From Sphingobacterium pedocola (GTDB lineage: Bacteria > Bacteroidota > Bacteroidia > Sphingobacteriales > Sphingobacteriaceae): a DNA stretch of 64,000 bases. Made by a program: the position numbers and the translations under genes. The stretch lies in NCBI RefSeq assembly GCF_015209965.1, contig NZ_MU158689.1, positions 1,151,629 to 1,215,628 on the forward strand, in the 5' to 3' direction. Each line of letters starts with the position of its first letter. Position 1 is the first letter of the stretch. This document shows positions 43,294 through 53,059 of this stretch, piece after piece. Below the pieces are notes generated by a model. That model did not search any database, was not told the DNA's origin, and worked only from the letters and a program-made list of their open reading frames with translations.

Positions 43294-43947
43294 ATGGAAG
43301 AAATAAAAGAATTACCTCAATTATCCGCCGAAGAATTACGTGTGTTGGGATCATTATTGGAAAAATCTAAAACAACGCCCGAATATTATCCAATGACAGT
43401 CAACAGTTTGCAATCGGCATGTAACCAGAAAACATCCCGTAAACCGGTCGTGTCTTACGATGAGAACACGATTATAACAACCTTAGATACGCTAAAAAAA
43501 CGCGGCTTGGTTTCAACGGTAGTTGGTGGAGGTAGTCGAGTTACTAAATATAAACACAATTTGGCCATTCATTTCCCGTTACTCCCTTCCGAATTAGCTG
43601 CATTATGCCTTCTTATCTTACGTGGTCCGCTTACTGCGGGTGAAATTAACAGCAATTCAGGTCGATTATACGAATTTGAAACACTAGACGAAGTTCAGGA
43701 TCTCTTGAATAAATTAAGTGTAGAAGAACCAGCTTATGTAAAGCAGCTGCCTAAGCGCCCTGGCCAAAAAGAAGCTCGATTTGTTCATCTATTTGGGGAA
43801 GTAAATGAAGAAGACTACGATTTGCCGCAGATTGCCAATAATAACGATTCACAGGTTCAGGCATTGGAAGATAGAGTAGCTACTTTAGAAGAACAATTAA
43901 ATGCATTACGAACAGAGTTCGATAAGCTAATAGCGGAATTAACGTAA
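43294..43947 (+). CDS. YceH family protein (DUF480)
   Basis: 217 residues. YceH hallmarks are seen: LSAEELRVLGSLLEKSKTTPEYYPM, NSLQSACNQKTSRKPVV, ILRGPLTAGEINSNSGRLYEF and KQLPKRPGQKEARFVHLF. Two winged-helix folds are expected, followed by a C-terminal coiled coil (about 185-217). The family is widespread and its function is unknown. Divergent from the HDAC gene. Confidence 0.92.
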   Translation: MEEIKELPQLSAEELRVLGSLLEKSKTTPEYYPMTVNSLQSACNQKTSRKPVVSYDENTIITTLDTLKKRGLVSTVVGGGSRVTKYKHNLAIHFPLLPSELAALCLLILRGPLTAGEINSNSGRLYEFETLDEVQDLLNKLSVEEPAYVKQLPKRPGQKEARFVHLFGEVNEEDYDLPQIANNNDSQVQALEDRVATLEEQLNALRTEFDKLIAELT

Positions 43948-44004
43948 GTAAGTTGAGCCGGAAAGAAATTTATCTAAGTTCGTAGTAGATAATAGTATTA
44001 AAAC

Positions 44005-45018
44005 ATGATAAGAAATATATTATTGAGCTATATCACGCTCTCCATATGTACTTTTTGTAACGCGCAGACATTCACGTTACAGGTTCAAAAGGATAGCGTA
44101 AGCTTCCGTGGATTAGATACATTCGGAGAGGATGTTGTCTGGGTTTCGGGCAACAAAGGTACTGTTGGATATTCAAAAGACAAGGGAAAAAACTGGAATT
44201 GGGTCAACCCGAAAGATTATGGAGAAGTAGACTTTCGTGATATCAAAACCTTTTCAGCGAAAGAAGCCGTTATCATAAGTGCGGGTACGCCGGCAGTGAT
44301 TCTTCGAACGAAAAATGGAGGGAAGTCATGGGAAAAGGTCTTTTCCGATGAGCGGACAGAAGTGTTTTTTGATGCAGTGGATTTTGAGGGTAAAACTGGA
44401 TACGTTTTAGGTGATCCGCTAGACGGCAGCTTTCAATTGCTTAAATCAACGAACAAGGGCAAATCTTGGAAAGATATTAGCGAGCAGATGTACCTCATCG
44501 CCGATGATGGCGAAGTAGCTTTCGCCGCGTCTGGATCTTCTATTCAATTGCTAAATGGGGTATTATATGTTGGTACCGGAGGCACATATTCCAGCCTTTT
44601 CAACTATGACCCCAAAAATTTACGTGTGGATAAATTTGATTGCCCAATTTGGTCCGGGAATTCGTCCACGGGAATATTTGCGATCGATTTTTACGATCTA
44701 TTTAACGGGATAGTCGTCGGGGGTGACTATTTGCAGGATGGGGATAATAGAAATAACGTATTAATTACAAGGGACGGTGGTAAAAACTGGATTAAGCCTC
44801 AGCTACCGGTCTCTGGTTTTAGATCTGATGTTTTATTTCTTACGAAGGAGAAAGTAATCGTTACAGGAACGTCTGGAACGGATTTATCTGCCGATGGCGG
44901 TATGAACTGGAAAAATATCTCTGAATTAAGTTTCAATACGATAGCGAAGAGTAAATCGGGGAAACAGCTCTATTTAACCAATTCAAAAGGTCAGATATAT
45001 ACGCTAGAACTAAACTAA
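44005..45018 (+). CDS. Secreted BNR/YCF48-like beta-propeller protein
   Basis: 337 residues. A signal peptide (ILLSYITLSICTFCNA) leads into repeated BNR-type blades: GYSKDKGKNWNWVNP, LRTKNGGKSWEKVF, LKSTNKGKSWKDIS, LITRDGGKNWIKP and LSADGGMNWKNIS, each with the (S/D)xGxxW turn. YCF48-like propellers help assemble photosystem II in cyanobacteria; in Bacteroidota they are extracytoplasmic proteins of unknown role. Monocistronic, followed by a palindromic element. Confidence 0.85.
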   Translation: MIRNILLSYITLSICTFCNAQTFTLQVQKDSVSFRGLDTFGEDVVWVSGNKGTVGYSKDKGKNWNWVNPKDYGEVDFRDIKTFSAKEAVIISAGTPAVILRTKNGGKSWEKVFSDERTEVFFDAVDFEGKTGYVLGDPLDGSFQLLKSTNKGKSWKDISEQMYLIADDGEVAFAASGSSIQLLNGVLYVGTGGTYSSLFNYDPKNLRVDKFDCPIWSGNSSTGIFAIDFYDLFNGIVVGGDYLQDGDNRNNVLITRDGGKNWIKPQLPVSGFRSDVLFLTKEKVIVTGTSGTDLSADGGMNWKNISELSFNTIAKSKSGKQLYLTNSKGQIYTLELN

Positions 45019-45027
45019 AAAAAAAGA

Positions 45028-45195
45028 GGCTGTATCATAAGTAAACTATGTCGTCATTTCGACGAGGAACGAGGAGAAATCTAAAAGCATGAACAATTTA
45101 AGATCATTGACTCCCAGCACTTTATATGTATCGTTAGATTTCTCCCGCTGGTCGAAATGACGGTCAGGCTAATTACCCGAACTTTTGATACAGCC
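45028..45195. repeat. 168-bp palindromic, MITE-like element
   Basis: Outer inverted repeats GGCTGTATCATAAGT (45028-45042) and ACTTTTGATACAGCC (45181-45195) match at 14 of 15 positions. Inside, CGTCATTTCGACGAGG... (45052-45083) pairs imperfectly with ...GGTCGAAATGACG (45135-45162). It carries no coding frame. It lies between convergent genes and could double as a terminator. Confidence 0.75.
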
Positions 45196-45232
45196 CCTTT
45201 CAAGAATCTATATATAGTATAATCATTTCGAT

Positions 45233-45655
45233 TTATCCCAACGGCTCTAAATATTGCGCGTAGGCGTATCCTTCTTCACCATCTTTTGTGCGCACCAGCC
45301 ACCATTGGTCATTGGCACGACTGATCAGCGTAATTATTTCATCTTTAGCGGCCTTACCCAATATAGGTTGATCAGTTCCCGGGCCCTTACGTATGTTCAG
45401 GCTAGAGTTTTCTGTTTTCACCCGCACTTGGCTTCCAGCTACTGCGGTAGAAACATCTACATTCATGACAACATCACCTGTTAAAAAATTAGGATCAATT
45501 TGATTGTAGATATCCCAAAGCTTATTTTTTACGTCAGCATTTGGAGCCGTTCCCCGTATTTGCAACACGCCTTCTTGTTCAGCTACCTGCAAATCTGATA
45601 TACCGGAACCCCGAGCGGTATCTATCAGCACTTTATATTTGTCAATTAATGCCAT
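45233..45655 (-). CDS. BON-like plus SH3 domain protein
   Basis: 140 residues. Residues 1-70 resemble a BON-type domain (SDLQVAEQEGVLQIRGTAP, then DVVMNVDV), and residues 75-140 form a bacterial SH3 module: NSSLNIRKGPGTDQPILGKA, DQWWLVRTKDGEEGYAYAQY. There is no signal peptide. In LysM-containing relatives a C-terminal LysM sits in the SH3 place. It is 27 bp downstream of the BON lipoprotein gene, with which it likely shares a role in the envelope or osmotic response. Confidence 0.8.
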   Translation of the reverse strand: MALIDKYKVLIDTARGSGISDLQVAEQEGVLQIRGTAPNADVKNKLWDIYNQIDPNFLTGDVVMNVDVSTAVAGSQVRVKTENSSLNIRKGPGTDQPILGKAAKDEIITLISRANDQWWLVRTKDGEEGYAYAQYLEPLG

Positions 45656-45682
45656 AATGTTTATTCTAATGTTAGACGGAAA

Positions 45683-46165
45683 TTATTGAACTGTTACTCC
45701 AGATAGATCCACTTTTTTTGGATTAAGCGCATCTAACGACTGTTTTAACGTTTGAATACGAGCTTGTTCTACTGTTCCTGTAACGGTAATCACCCCATCA
45801 TTTACCGTAGCTGTTACCGATGGAAAATCTTTTGTAGCATCCGCAACTTTGGCTGTCAGATCCGCCGTGTCGGTGTTTATTTCAATGGGCTGGATTACAA
45901 TATCGTTTATAACTGATTTGACAGCCTTATTATCTGCTGACTTTGCAGATGTCTCGAGGACCCTCTTTTCATCTTCAGTCGTTACCGTACCTGATAAGGT
46001 AACAACCCCTTCGTTAACATCCACCAATACATTGGGATTTGAACCAATTGCTGTTTCCACTTTTGCTTTTAAGTCAGCGTCGGAAATTTTAGGTTTACAG
46101 GAAATGATACTTACGGTTAATGCTCCCGATAGCAGGATCACTGATAATGCATGTTTGAGATTCAT
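45683..46165 (-). CDS. Lipoprotein with two BON domains
   Basis: 160 residues. Lipobox SIISC gives Cys23. Two tandem BON domains follow: AKVETAIGSNPNVLVDVNEG with VTLSGTV, and AKVADATKDFPSVTATVNDG with ITVTGTV. BON domains (OsmY-type) bind phospholipid surfaces and are often made in osmotic or envelope stress. First gene of a two-gene unit with the BON/SH3 protein. Confidence 0.88.
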   Translation of the reverse strand: MNLKHALSVILLSGALTVSIISCKPKISDADLKAKVETAIGSNPNVLVDVNEGVVTLSGTVTTEDEKRVLETSAKSADNKAVKSVINDIVIQPIEINTDTADLTAKVADATKDFPSVTATVNDGVITVTGTVEQARIQTLKQSLDALNPKKVDLSGVTVQ

Positions 46166-46263
46166 AATGTTTAAAGTTTAATTATTTAACACGAGTTTCA
46201 CTCTTCCAAAACGCCTGAAATAAGAAATTGTTTTAAAAATAAATGCTCGGGTTGATCATAACA

Positions 46264-46719
46264 TTATCGTACATGAAGAATAGTATTTTTCTTCTGATTA
46301 AACTCAAAGGTGTCATTTGTCTTTTTTCCCCATAGTGTCTGGCCGATTGGAGAAGCGGGAGAAACAACAAAAATTGACATTCCAGACACGGTAATCGCTC
46401 CTATACTAATGGATAAAAAATAAACACCATTATTAGTTGTAATCACACTGCCTAATAGCGCTTCTTCGTGATCGATCTCGGAATTTATTTGTAGAAGTAC
46501 ATTTTTGTCTGTATTTGCAATATTCAATTGGGACTGATAACGGTTAAAATCTTGTTGAATCATTTCCCGACTCGTTTCGTATTTATCACCAGCGCTACTT
46601 TTCGTTTCTTCGGTTAATGCATATTGTGCATCATCGATGGCCCTATCGATTTCCTGTATCCTGCTTTGCACATGTTCGAAACAAACATTCACAATCTCTC
46701 TTTTAGTTGGTATCTCCAT
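46264..46719 (-). CDS. GreA/GreB-like protein
   Basis: 151 residues. Residues 10-75 form an antiparallel coiled coil as in Gre factors (RIQEIDRAIDDAQYALTEET), and the C-terminal domain ends SPASPIGQTLWGKKTNDTFE, which matches the Gre SPIGxxLxGKKxGDxF hallmark. At the coiled-coil tip the acidic pair essential in GreA is not clearly placed: the tip reads SAGDKYETS, resembling the GreA GDxxENxxY region. Probably a paralogous RNA-polymerase secondary-channel factor. Confidence 0.75.
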   Translation of the reverse strand: MEIPTKREIVNVCFEHVQSRIQEIDRAIDDAQYALTEETKSSAGDKYETSREMIQQDFNRYQSQLNIANTDKNVLLQINSEIDHEEALLGSVITTNNGVYFLSISIGAITVSGMSIFVVSPASPIGQTLWGKKTNDTFEFNQKKNTILHVR

Positions 46720-46737
46720 ATCAGTATGATTAAAAAA

Positions 46738-46770
46738 GCGTCATTGTGAGAAAGTTTCTCGCAATGACGC
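46738..46770 (-). terminator. CGTCATTG hairpin serving as terminator
   Basis: GCGTCATTGTGAGAAA (46738-46753) pairs with TTTCTCGCAATGACGC (46755-46770), one wobble. On the minus strand Ts follow. It belongs to the same CGTCATT/GGCTGCC family as the other palindromic elements: GGCAGCC lies at about 46786-46792. Confidence 0.65.
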
Positions 46771-46830
46771 CAATTTATAATTTTGGGCAGCCTTTTTTAA
46801 AATAAATTCAGTGCCCTTTATTATGATGTA

Positions 46831-47337
46831 CTAATTCTTTAAAGCTTCTTTGATATTTTTAGCTTTTCTTTCTGCATCTTGCGCAGCTTTATTAGCAACT
46901 TCGCCTGTTTTATCAACAGCCTTATCGATTGCTTGTCCTGTTTTATCCGCCGCTCTTTTGGAAGCCTCTACAGCAGTATCGATTCCCCTACCTGTTGCAT
47001 CAGCAGCCCGGCCTAAAGCAGCCTTCGTTCTTTCCCAAGCTGAGTTTGCATCGTCCAAAGCTTTTCGGGATGTTTCCTCCGCTTTTTTGTCACCTCTTTC
47101 TACAGCGGCTTCTAGATCCGCTTTTGCTTGGTTTACTTTCGCCTCCGCATCAGCAAGGTCCTTTTCTGTTTGTGCACGCGCGTGTGCAGCATGCTCATCA
47201 ATAGTTTCCAATGTATGATCTAGATGTTCCCCAGCGGTGGTATCACCATCATGATTTTTATCTGCTGACGAAGGATTATTGCATGCGGAAAAAGTCAGAC
47301 TACTGACAACAAAAGCTAATAATGCAATTTTTTTCAT
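46831..47337 (-). CDS. Alanine/lysine-rich helical lipoprotein
   Basis: 168 residues. The signal peptide ends TFSAC (Cys19). The rest is a repetitive amphipathic helix of 11-residue-like character rich in Ala, Lys, Asp and Glu: AEAKVNQAKADLEAAVERGD, then repeated AVDKTGEVANKAAQDAERK-type segments. This resembles LEA or YtxH-like stress proteins; a role in surface protection is only inferred. Next to the Gre-like and BON genes, separated by a hairpin. Confidence 0.72.
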   Translation of the reverse strand: MKKIALLAFVVSSLTFSACNNPSSADKNHDGDTTAGEHLDHTLETIDEHAAHARAQTEKDLADAEAKVNQAKADLEAAVERGDKKAEETSRKALDDANSAWERTKAALGRAADATGRGIDTAVEASKRAADKTGQAIDKAVDKTGEVANKAAQDAERKAKNIKEALKN

Positions 47338-47407
47338 TTTTTCTCAAGTTTATAAGTTATAATTAATACAACTATTACACAATTTCTATGCCAAGGTACG
47401 AATCAAG

Positions 47408-48292
47408 CTATACACCATAAATAGTCCCTTTTGCCGCTTCAAGTGTATTCTTTAGTAATCCCACAATAGTCATTAATCCCACGCCACCAGGGACGGGGGT
47501 AATCCATGAAGATTTTTTCGAGACTTCATCAAAATCAACGTCACCATAAAGCTTGAAACCCGATTTTGTTTCCATAGAATCCTCCCTATTAATACCAACA
47601 TCTATTACTATCGCACCTTCTTTGATCATATCAGCTGTTACAAAATTCTTTTTTCCGATAGCGGCTACAACGATATCGGCTCTTAAAACCTCTTCTTTAA
47701 GATCTTTAGTTCGGCTATGTGTAAGTGTTACCGTGCAGTTGCCCGGATTGCTGTTACGAGCTAATAAAATACTCATTGGAGAGCCAACAATATTACTCCG
47801 TCCAACGACAACGGCATGCTTACCGGAAGTGTCTATTCCATAATGGTCTAACATTAGCAGGATTCCATATGGGGTGGCTGGAATAAAGCAAGGTAGATTA
47901 CGCTGCATACGGCCTAAGTTTATAGGATGAAAGCCGTCTACATCTTTCTTGTGATCGATCGCTTCCGTCACTTTTTCTGGATCAATGTGCTTTGGCAATG
48001 GCAATTGTACAATCAGACCGTCGATACTGCTATCTCTATTTATTTCAGCTATTTTAGCCAACAGTTCCTCTTCTGTCACATCTGCTTCATACCGAATATT
48101 TGTCGATTCAAATCCTACTAATTCACAGTTACGCATCTTACTGGCCACGTAGGTTTCACTTCCACCGTCGTTCCCAACAAGAATAGCGACTAAATGAGGT
48201 CTTCGACCGGATTGTGCAGTAAATTCTGCCGCCTCTTTCTTGATATCTTCTTTTATTTTAGCGGATACTTCTTTTCCGTTTAGTAATTTCAT
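47408..48292 (-). CDS. folD: Bifunctional methylene-THF dehydrogenase / methenyl-THF cyclohydrolase
   Basis: 294 residues, typical length. Catalytic Lys is in the YVASKMRNCE stretch; other blocks are GLIVQLPLPKHI, VVVGRSNIVGSPMSILL (NADP fold), and PVPGGVGLMTIVGLL. It interconverts 5,10-methylene-THF and 10-formyl-THF for purine and formyl-Met synthesis. It starts 31 bp downstream of lepA and probably shares its transcript. Confidence 0.97.
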   Translation of the reverse strand: MKLLNGKEVSAKIKEDIKKEAAEFTAQSGRRPHLVAILVGNDGGSETYVASKMRNCELVGFESTNIRYEADVTEEELLAKIAEINRDSSIDGLIVQLPLPKHIDPEKVTEAIDHKKDVDGFHPINLGRMQRNLPCFIPATPYGILLMLDHYGIDTSGKHAVVVGRSNIVGSPMSILLARNSNPGNCTVTLTHSRTKDLKEEVLRADIVVAAIGKKNFVTADMIKEGAIVIDVGINREDSMETKSGFKLYGDVDFDEVSKKSSWITPVPGGVGLMTIVGLLKNTLEAAKGTIYGV

Positions 48293-48323
48293 TTCTCTTA
48301 ATTGTAGTGCCCAGGAGGTTATA

Positions 48324-50114
48324 TTAATCCAATTTTAAAACTGCCATAAATGCCGATTGTGGAATTTCTACATTCCCAACCTGACGCATACGCTTTTTAC
48401 CTTTTTTCTGTTTTTCTAATAATTTACGTTTACGGGAAATATCTCCGCCGTAACATTTCGCTGTTACATCTTTACGCAAGGCAGAGATTGTTTCTCTCGC
48501 AATTATTTTCGCACCGATAGATGCCTGGATACGAATTTCGAATTGTTGACGCGGTAAAAGTTCTTTCAGCTTTTCACATATCTTTTTACCGAAATCATAG
48601 GCATTACTACGGTGAATTAAGGAAGATAATGCGTCTACAGGTTCATCATTTAAACGAATATCCAGTTTCACCAAATCAGATTTACGATATCCGATCTGAT
48701 GGTAATCAAAAGAGGCATAACCTTTAGAAATAGTTTTCAATTTGTCGTAGAAATCGAATACGATCTCGCCCATTGGCATTTCAAAGACAAGCTCTACCCT
48801 ATCCGAAGTTAAATAAGACTGATTGATAATGGTACCTCTTTTTTGAATACAAAGCGACATTACCGAACCCACAAAATCGGACTTCGTGATAATATTTGCT
48901 TTAATATAAGGCTCTTCTATTGCATCCAATTTACTTGGATCTGGAAGATCCGACGGATTGTGAACCACTACCTCTTCGTTATCCTTCGTCAAATAAGCGC
49001 GATATGATACGTTTGGTACGGTCGTAATAACCGTCATGTTAAATTCACGCTCCAAACGTTCTTGGATAATCTCCATGTGCAACATGCCCAAGAACCCGCA
49101 ACGGAATCCAAATCCAAGTGCTGCTGAAGATTCCGGTTCGAAAACCAATGAAGCATCATTTAACTGTAGACGATGCATCGACTCGCGTAATTCCTCGTAG
49201 TCCTCCGTATCCACAGGATAAATTCCCGCAAACACCATAGGTTTTACCTCTTCAAATCCCTGTATCGCCGCAGTACATGGACGATCTCTGTGCGTAATCG
49301 TATCTCCGACTTTTACTTCGCGCGCTTCTTTTATCCCAGAGATGATATAACCTACATCCCCTGTCTTAATGACATCTTTCGGAACTTGATTTAACTTTAG
49401 CGTGCCGATCTCATCTGCTGCATATTCTTTACCGGTAGCAACAAATTTTACTTTGTCACCTTTACGTATTTCACCATTTTCGACCTTAAAATAAGCCATT
49501 ATTCCCCGAAAAGAGTTAAACACAGAATCAAAGATTAATGCTTGTAAGGGTCCATCGGCATCACCTACTGGGGCAGGTACACGTTCAATGATAGCGGTAA
49601 GGATATCTTCTATACCCATTCCAGTCTTACCTGAAGCAGGAATAATATCTTCACGTTTGCCACCGATCAACTCCACGATTTGATCTTTTACCTCTTCGGG
49701 CATTGCACCGGGCAAATCCATCTTGTTTAAGATAGGAATAATTTCTAAATCGTGCTCTAAAGCTAAATATAAGTTTGATATTGTTTGCGCCTGTATACCT
49801 TGGGCTGCATCCACAATCAAAAGAGCACCTTCGCAGGCAGCAATGGAACGGGAAACTTCGTACGAAAAATCGACGTGCCCTGGAGTATCAATGAGGTTTA
49901 AAATATAATTCTGTCCATCCTTAATATATTCCATTTGGATGGCATGGCTTTTTATCGTAATTCCACGTTCTCTTTCTAAATCCATATTATCCAAGAGCTG
50001 TGCTTGTGCCTCCCTTTGGGTAATGGTTTTTGTAAATTCCAATAGTCTATCTGCCAGCGTACTCTTTCCGTGGTCAATATGTGCTATAATACAAAAATTG
50101 CGTATATGCTTCAT
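48324..50114 (-). CDS. lepA: Elongation factor 4 (LepA)
   Basis: 596 residues from ATG 50114 ([19 protein letters not shown]); an in-frame start 10 codons upstream is less likely. EF-G-like GTPase: G1 [10 protein letters not shown]3 DTPGHVDF, G4 NKMD. The LepA-specific C-terminal domain ends [20 protein letters not shown]. It promotes late steps of ribosome assembly/back-translocation. A TATATTTG promoter element lies 27 nt upstream. Confidence 0.97.
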   Translation of the reverse strand: MKHIRNFCIIAHIDHGKSTLADRLLEFTKTITQREAQAQLLDNMDLERERGITIKSHAIQMEYIKDGQNYILNLIDTPGHVDFSYEVSRSIAACEGALLIVDAAQGIQAQTISNLYLALEHDLEIIPILNKMDLPGAMPEEVKDQIVELIGGKREDIIPASGKTGMGIEDILTAIIERVPAPVGDADGPLQALIFDSVFNSFRGIMAYFKVENGEIRKGDKVKFVATGKEYAADEIGTLKLNQVPKDVIKTGDVGYIISGIKEAREVKVGDTITHRDRPCTAAIQGFEEVKPMVFAGIYPVDTEDYEELRESMHRLQLNDASLVFEPESSAALGFGFRCGFLGMLHMEIIQERLEREFNMTVITTVPNVSYRAYLTKDNEEVVVHNPSDLPDPSKLDAIEEPYIKANIITKSDFVGSVMSLCIQKRGTIINQSYLTSDRVELVFEMPMGEIVFDFYDKLKTISKGYASFDYHQIGYRKSDLVKLDIRLNDEPVDALSSLIHRSNAYDFGKKICEKLKELLPRQQFEIRIQASIGAKIIARETISALRKDVTAKCYGGDISRKRKLLEKQKKGKKRMRQVGNVEIPQSAFMAVLKLD

Positions 50115-50141
50115 GTAGGTTTTTTGCCTTCTAAATAAACG

Positions 50142-50149
50142 CAAATATA
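50142..50149 (-). promoter_or_regulatory. -7 element of lepA-folD (TATATTTG)
   Basis: Minus-strand TATATTTG matches TAnnTTTG, 27 nt before the lepA ATG at 50114. Confidence 0.55.
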
Positions 50150-50305
50150 CTTTATTTCATGTAGATTTTTTCACATTATTAACAGCTTATTTATACGGGC
50201 TTAAAGTAACAGCACCGTTCGAGAACATTCTTCTTTAGTTAGCAAAAAGTGCTATTTTTGTTATTAAGCTGAATTCAAAAAAGACACCATGTAGTAAATA
50301 CAAAA

Positions 50306-50340
50306 TAAGGCAGTGATAATCAATGTTTATCACTACCTTA
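50306..50340 (-). terminator. Terminator of the ammonium transporter gene
   Basis: TAAGGCAGTGATAA (50306-50319) pairs with TTATCACTACCTTA (50327-50340) with one mismatch, 13 nt past the amt stop. Confidence 0.7.
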
Positions 50341-50353
50341 TAAAAATTAACTA

Positions 50354-51658
50354 TTAAAGTTCTTCATCGTGTTGAGAACGATCCAATCCTAAAACTTCGT
50401 CTTCTTCAACAACGCGAATAGGACTGATTAGATCGGTGATCTTCAGCAAAAGGAGTGAACCGAAAAACGCAAAAATAGAAACCACAACTAACGCTACCAA
50501 GTGTGCAACAAATAGCCCAGTTTCGCCAAAGAACAAACCATTAGTCGTCACTGCTGGATTTACAGCCGAACTAGCGAATACGCCAGTAAGCACCATCCCT
50601 ACCATACCACCTACACCGTGACAAGGAAATACATCCAATGTATCATCAATTCCTTTTTTAGCTCTCCAAGTTACAACTAAATTACTAATGATGGCGGCTA
50701 CAACCCCTATAAAAATAGAATGTTGAATCGTGACAAATCCTGCAGCAGGTGTGATAGCCACAAGCCCTACTACGGCACCTATACATGTTCCCATCGCTGA
50801 AGGTTTCTTACCTTTTAAAATATCAAAAAATATCCAAGATACGGCAGCCGCAGCTGAAGCAGTCGTAGTAGTCGCGAAGGCATATGCAGCTAATGTATTC
50901 GCTCCGCCCGCAGAACCAGCATTAAAACCAAACCAGCCAAACCATAGAAGAGCTGTTCCCAAGATTACATAGCTAATGCGTGCAGGATTATGTATTAAGT
51001 CCTTTCGCTTTTTTAAATACAATGCTGCAGCCAATGCGGCCCAACCTGCAGACATGTGAACAACTGTTCCTCCGGCAAAATCCAGCACACCGAAAGCTGC
51101 TAATATTCCCTCTGGATGCCATGTAGCATGCGCTAGAGGTGAATAGATAAAGACAGAAAACAAAAGAATGAAGATCATAAAAGAATTGAATTTCACCCGT
51201 TCTGCAAATGCTCCGGTAATTAGAGCTGGAGTAATAATTGCAAACTTAAGCTGAAACATCGCAAAAAGCACGATAGGAATGGTTGGTAACGCTCCCCATG
51301 AAGCATTTCCCAGCATTCCTTTCATCATAAAAAAGGTGCTCGGATTCCCGACAACCCCTCCTATATCATCTCCAAACGCTAAACTGAATCCAAATAGGAC
51401 CCACAACAAAGTAATTAAGCACATACAGATGAACGACTGTAGCATCGTGGAGATTACATTTTTCTTGCTAACCATTCCCCCGTAAAAGAATGCAAGTCCT
51501 GGTGTCATAATGAGAACTAATGCAGAGGAAGTCAGCAGCCATGCTGTGTCACCTGTATCTAATTCCAACGTATCCAATAAAGATACCTCTGTAGCCGGAA
51601 CCAGAAGACCTAATAAGGTCAACAATAGTAACAATAAAATAGGGATTGTTTTTTTCAT
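50354..51658 (-). CDS. amt: Ammonium transporter
   Basis: 434 residues. A cleavable hydrophobic N-terminus precedes about 11 membrane helices with Amt motifs: LVLIMTPGLAFFYGGMVSKK, DFAGGTVVHMSAGWAALAAA (His of the pore), NAGSAGGANTLAAYAFATTT and DVFPCHGVGGMVGMVLTGVF (second pore His). It conducts ammonium or ammonia across the inner membrane. The usual partner regulator glnK is absent on both sides; a bbp2 porin gene is divergent. Long AT-rich upstream region. Confidence 0.96.
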   Translation of the reverse strand: MKKTIPILLLLLLTLLGLLVPATEVSLLDTLELDTGDTAWLLTSSALVLIMTPGLAFFYGGMVSKKNVISTMLQSFICMCLITLLWVLFGFSLAFGDDIGGVVGNPSTFFMMKGMLGNASWGALPTIPIVLFAMFQLKFAIITPALITGAFAERVKFNSFMIFILLFSVFIYSPLAHATWHPEGILAAFGVLDFAGGTVVHMSAGWAALAAALYLKKRKDLIHNPARISYVILGTALLWFGWFGFNAGSAGGANTLAAYAFATTTTASAAAAVSWIFFDILKGKKPSAMGTCIGAVVGLVAITPAAGFVTIQHSIFIGVVAAIISNLVVTWRAKKGIDDTLDVFPCHGVGGMVGMVLTGVFASSAVNPAVTTNGLFFGETGLFVAHLVALVVVSIFAFFGSLLLLKITDLISPIRVVEEDEVLGLDRSQHDEEL

Positions 51659-51969
51659 AATTTAATTTTTAAATAGGTAAATAAGCAATTCAACAAAAAA
51701 CACAAATAATAAGAACGATTTTTCAGGTTTAAATTGAAAAACATTCAAATTTATGTTGAATTTTTTGATAATTCCAAATTTTTTATTCAAAAAAGTTAAA
51801 ATTTTATTAAAAAATACTTTTTTAAATAAAAAATATTCTATTTTTACATCAGCAAAAACAAAAATCAATACAAAAAATCACAAATTAAACCAAAAACAAA
51901 TTAATTAGAAAAGCAAATTCAATAGATTTTATGTTTTTATAACATTTTCAAATTTTAAAATAACAAAAC
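51659..51969. other. Extremely AT-rich divergent intergenic region (amt / porin)
   Basis: The 311 bp are made of A and T runs (for example 51740-51850) with only scattered G/C, much more AT-rich than flanks. No gene, sigma-54 site or clear TAnnTTTG was found. It probably holds the promoters of both divergent genes; curvature is likely. Confidence 0.4.
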
Positions 51970-53031
51970 ATGAAAAATTTTAACCTAATTACAGTTGTAT
52001 TCTTAATAATAGCTTCAAATGCTACCATTTCAAAAGCTCAAGAGGGAAATACCACAGGTGCCCTAGAGATTTTCGGATCTGTCGACACTTATTTCAAGTA
52101 TGATTTCGATAAACACACGAATATAACGAGTTCTGGGTTTACAGGCGATCATAATTCAGTGTCCTTGGGGATGATTGACCTTGGCTTAAGAAAATCAGTC
52201 GGAAAAGCGTCCTTTTTGGGAGAAGTCTCTTTTGGTCCACGTGGACAATATAGATCTTTGCTTAACGGTGATGGTAATGCCAATAATGTAGATAATAGCT
52301 TTCATATCCAAAATTTAGTTGTTTCTTATAGCCTTACAGATAAATGGTCTGTAGATGCGGGATTCATGGGTACTTTTGTCGGATATGAGGTAATCTCTCC
52401 TAGTGCTAACTTCCATTATTCTACCTCCTACCTATTTGGAGCAGGGCCTTTTCAAAATGCAGGTATCAAAACTTCCTATAGTTTTACAGATAACATTCAA
52501 TTGATGGTAGGGTTATTTAACGATTGGAATGAGTACCAAGATTTGAATGGTGTATCTCATTTCGGATCACAGCTTGCGTACAGTCCCACAGAAAATTCGA
52601 GTTTATACCTCAACTTCTTAACAGGAATTTCCGAAGGGGGCGAGACGGCATATACCTCAGGAACTTTGATAGATTTAGTAGGTAGCTATTCATTTTCAGA
52701 CAAGGTTTCGTTAGGTTTGAATGCTGCGGATTATACACAAGCTGCTGATGGTGGTTACTCTGGAGTTGCACTTTATCCACAATATAACTTTACCGAAAAC
52801 ATCGCAATTGGGGCAAGAGCGGAATACTTTAAAGTAAAAGACGTGGCGGACGTTAAAGGGGATGATTTCACTTCATTCACCTTATCTGGGAATTTCAAAC
52901 ATAATGGGTTTGCTTTTATTCCAGAAATAAGATTCGATAATAGTAACAACGATGTGTTTCTAAAACAAGATTTAGTAACACCTAAAAAGAATGCTGCGCA
53001 GTTTTCTTTAGCATTAGTTTATAGTTTTTAA
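51970..53031 (+). CDS. Outer-membrane beta-barrel porin (bbp2/OmpL-like)
   Basis: 353 residues. A signal peptide (LITVVFLIIASNATISKA) is followed by GALEIFGSVDTYFKYDF and repeating amphipathic strands, ending with aromatic SLALVYSF, the typical Phe at the end of outer-membrane barrels. The pattern fits the putative beta-barrel porin-2 family. Divergence from amt suggests that it may help ammonium or other nitrogen solute uptake, an inference from position. A perfect terminator follows. Confidence 0.82.
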   Translation: MKNFNLITVVFLIIASNATISKAQEGNTTGALEIFGSVDTYFKYDFDKHTNITSSGFTGDHNSVSLGMIDLGLRKSVGKASFLGEVSFGPRGQYRSLLNGDGNANNVDNSFHIQNLVVSYSLTDKWSVDAGFMGTFVGYEVISPSANFHYSTSYLFGAGPFQNAGIKTSYSFTDNIQLMVGLFNDWNEYQDLNGVSHFGSQLAYSPTENSSLYLNFLTGISEGGETAYTSGTLIDLVGSYSFSDKVSLGLNAADYTQAADGGYSGVALYPQYNFTENIAIGARAEYFKVKDVADVKGDDFTSFTLSGNFKHNGFAFIPEIRFDNSNNDVFLKQDLVTPKKNAAQFSLALVYSF

Positions 53032-53059
53032 TAAATTTCCCTTTATTCATAAATTATGT

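Noticed and set aside
50115..50144. N-terminal extension of LepA
   Set aside because: The universal LepA start [17 protein letters not shown] begins at 50114, and the promoter element overlaps the extension.
51662..51868. 68-residue minus-strand frame in the AT-rich region
   Set aside because: It consists of Phe, Lys, Ile, Leu and Asn codons from A/T runs and has no start signal.
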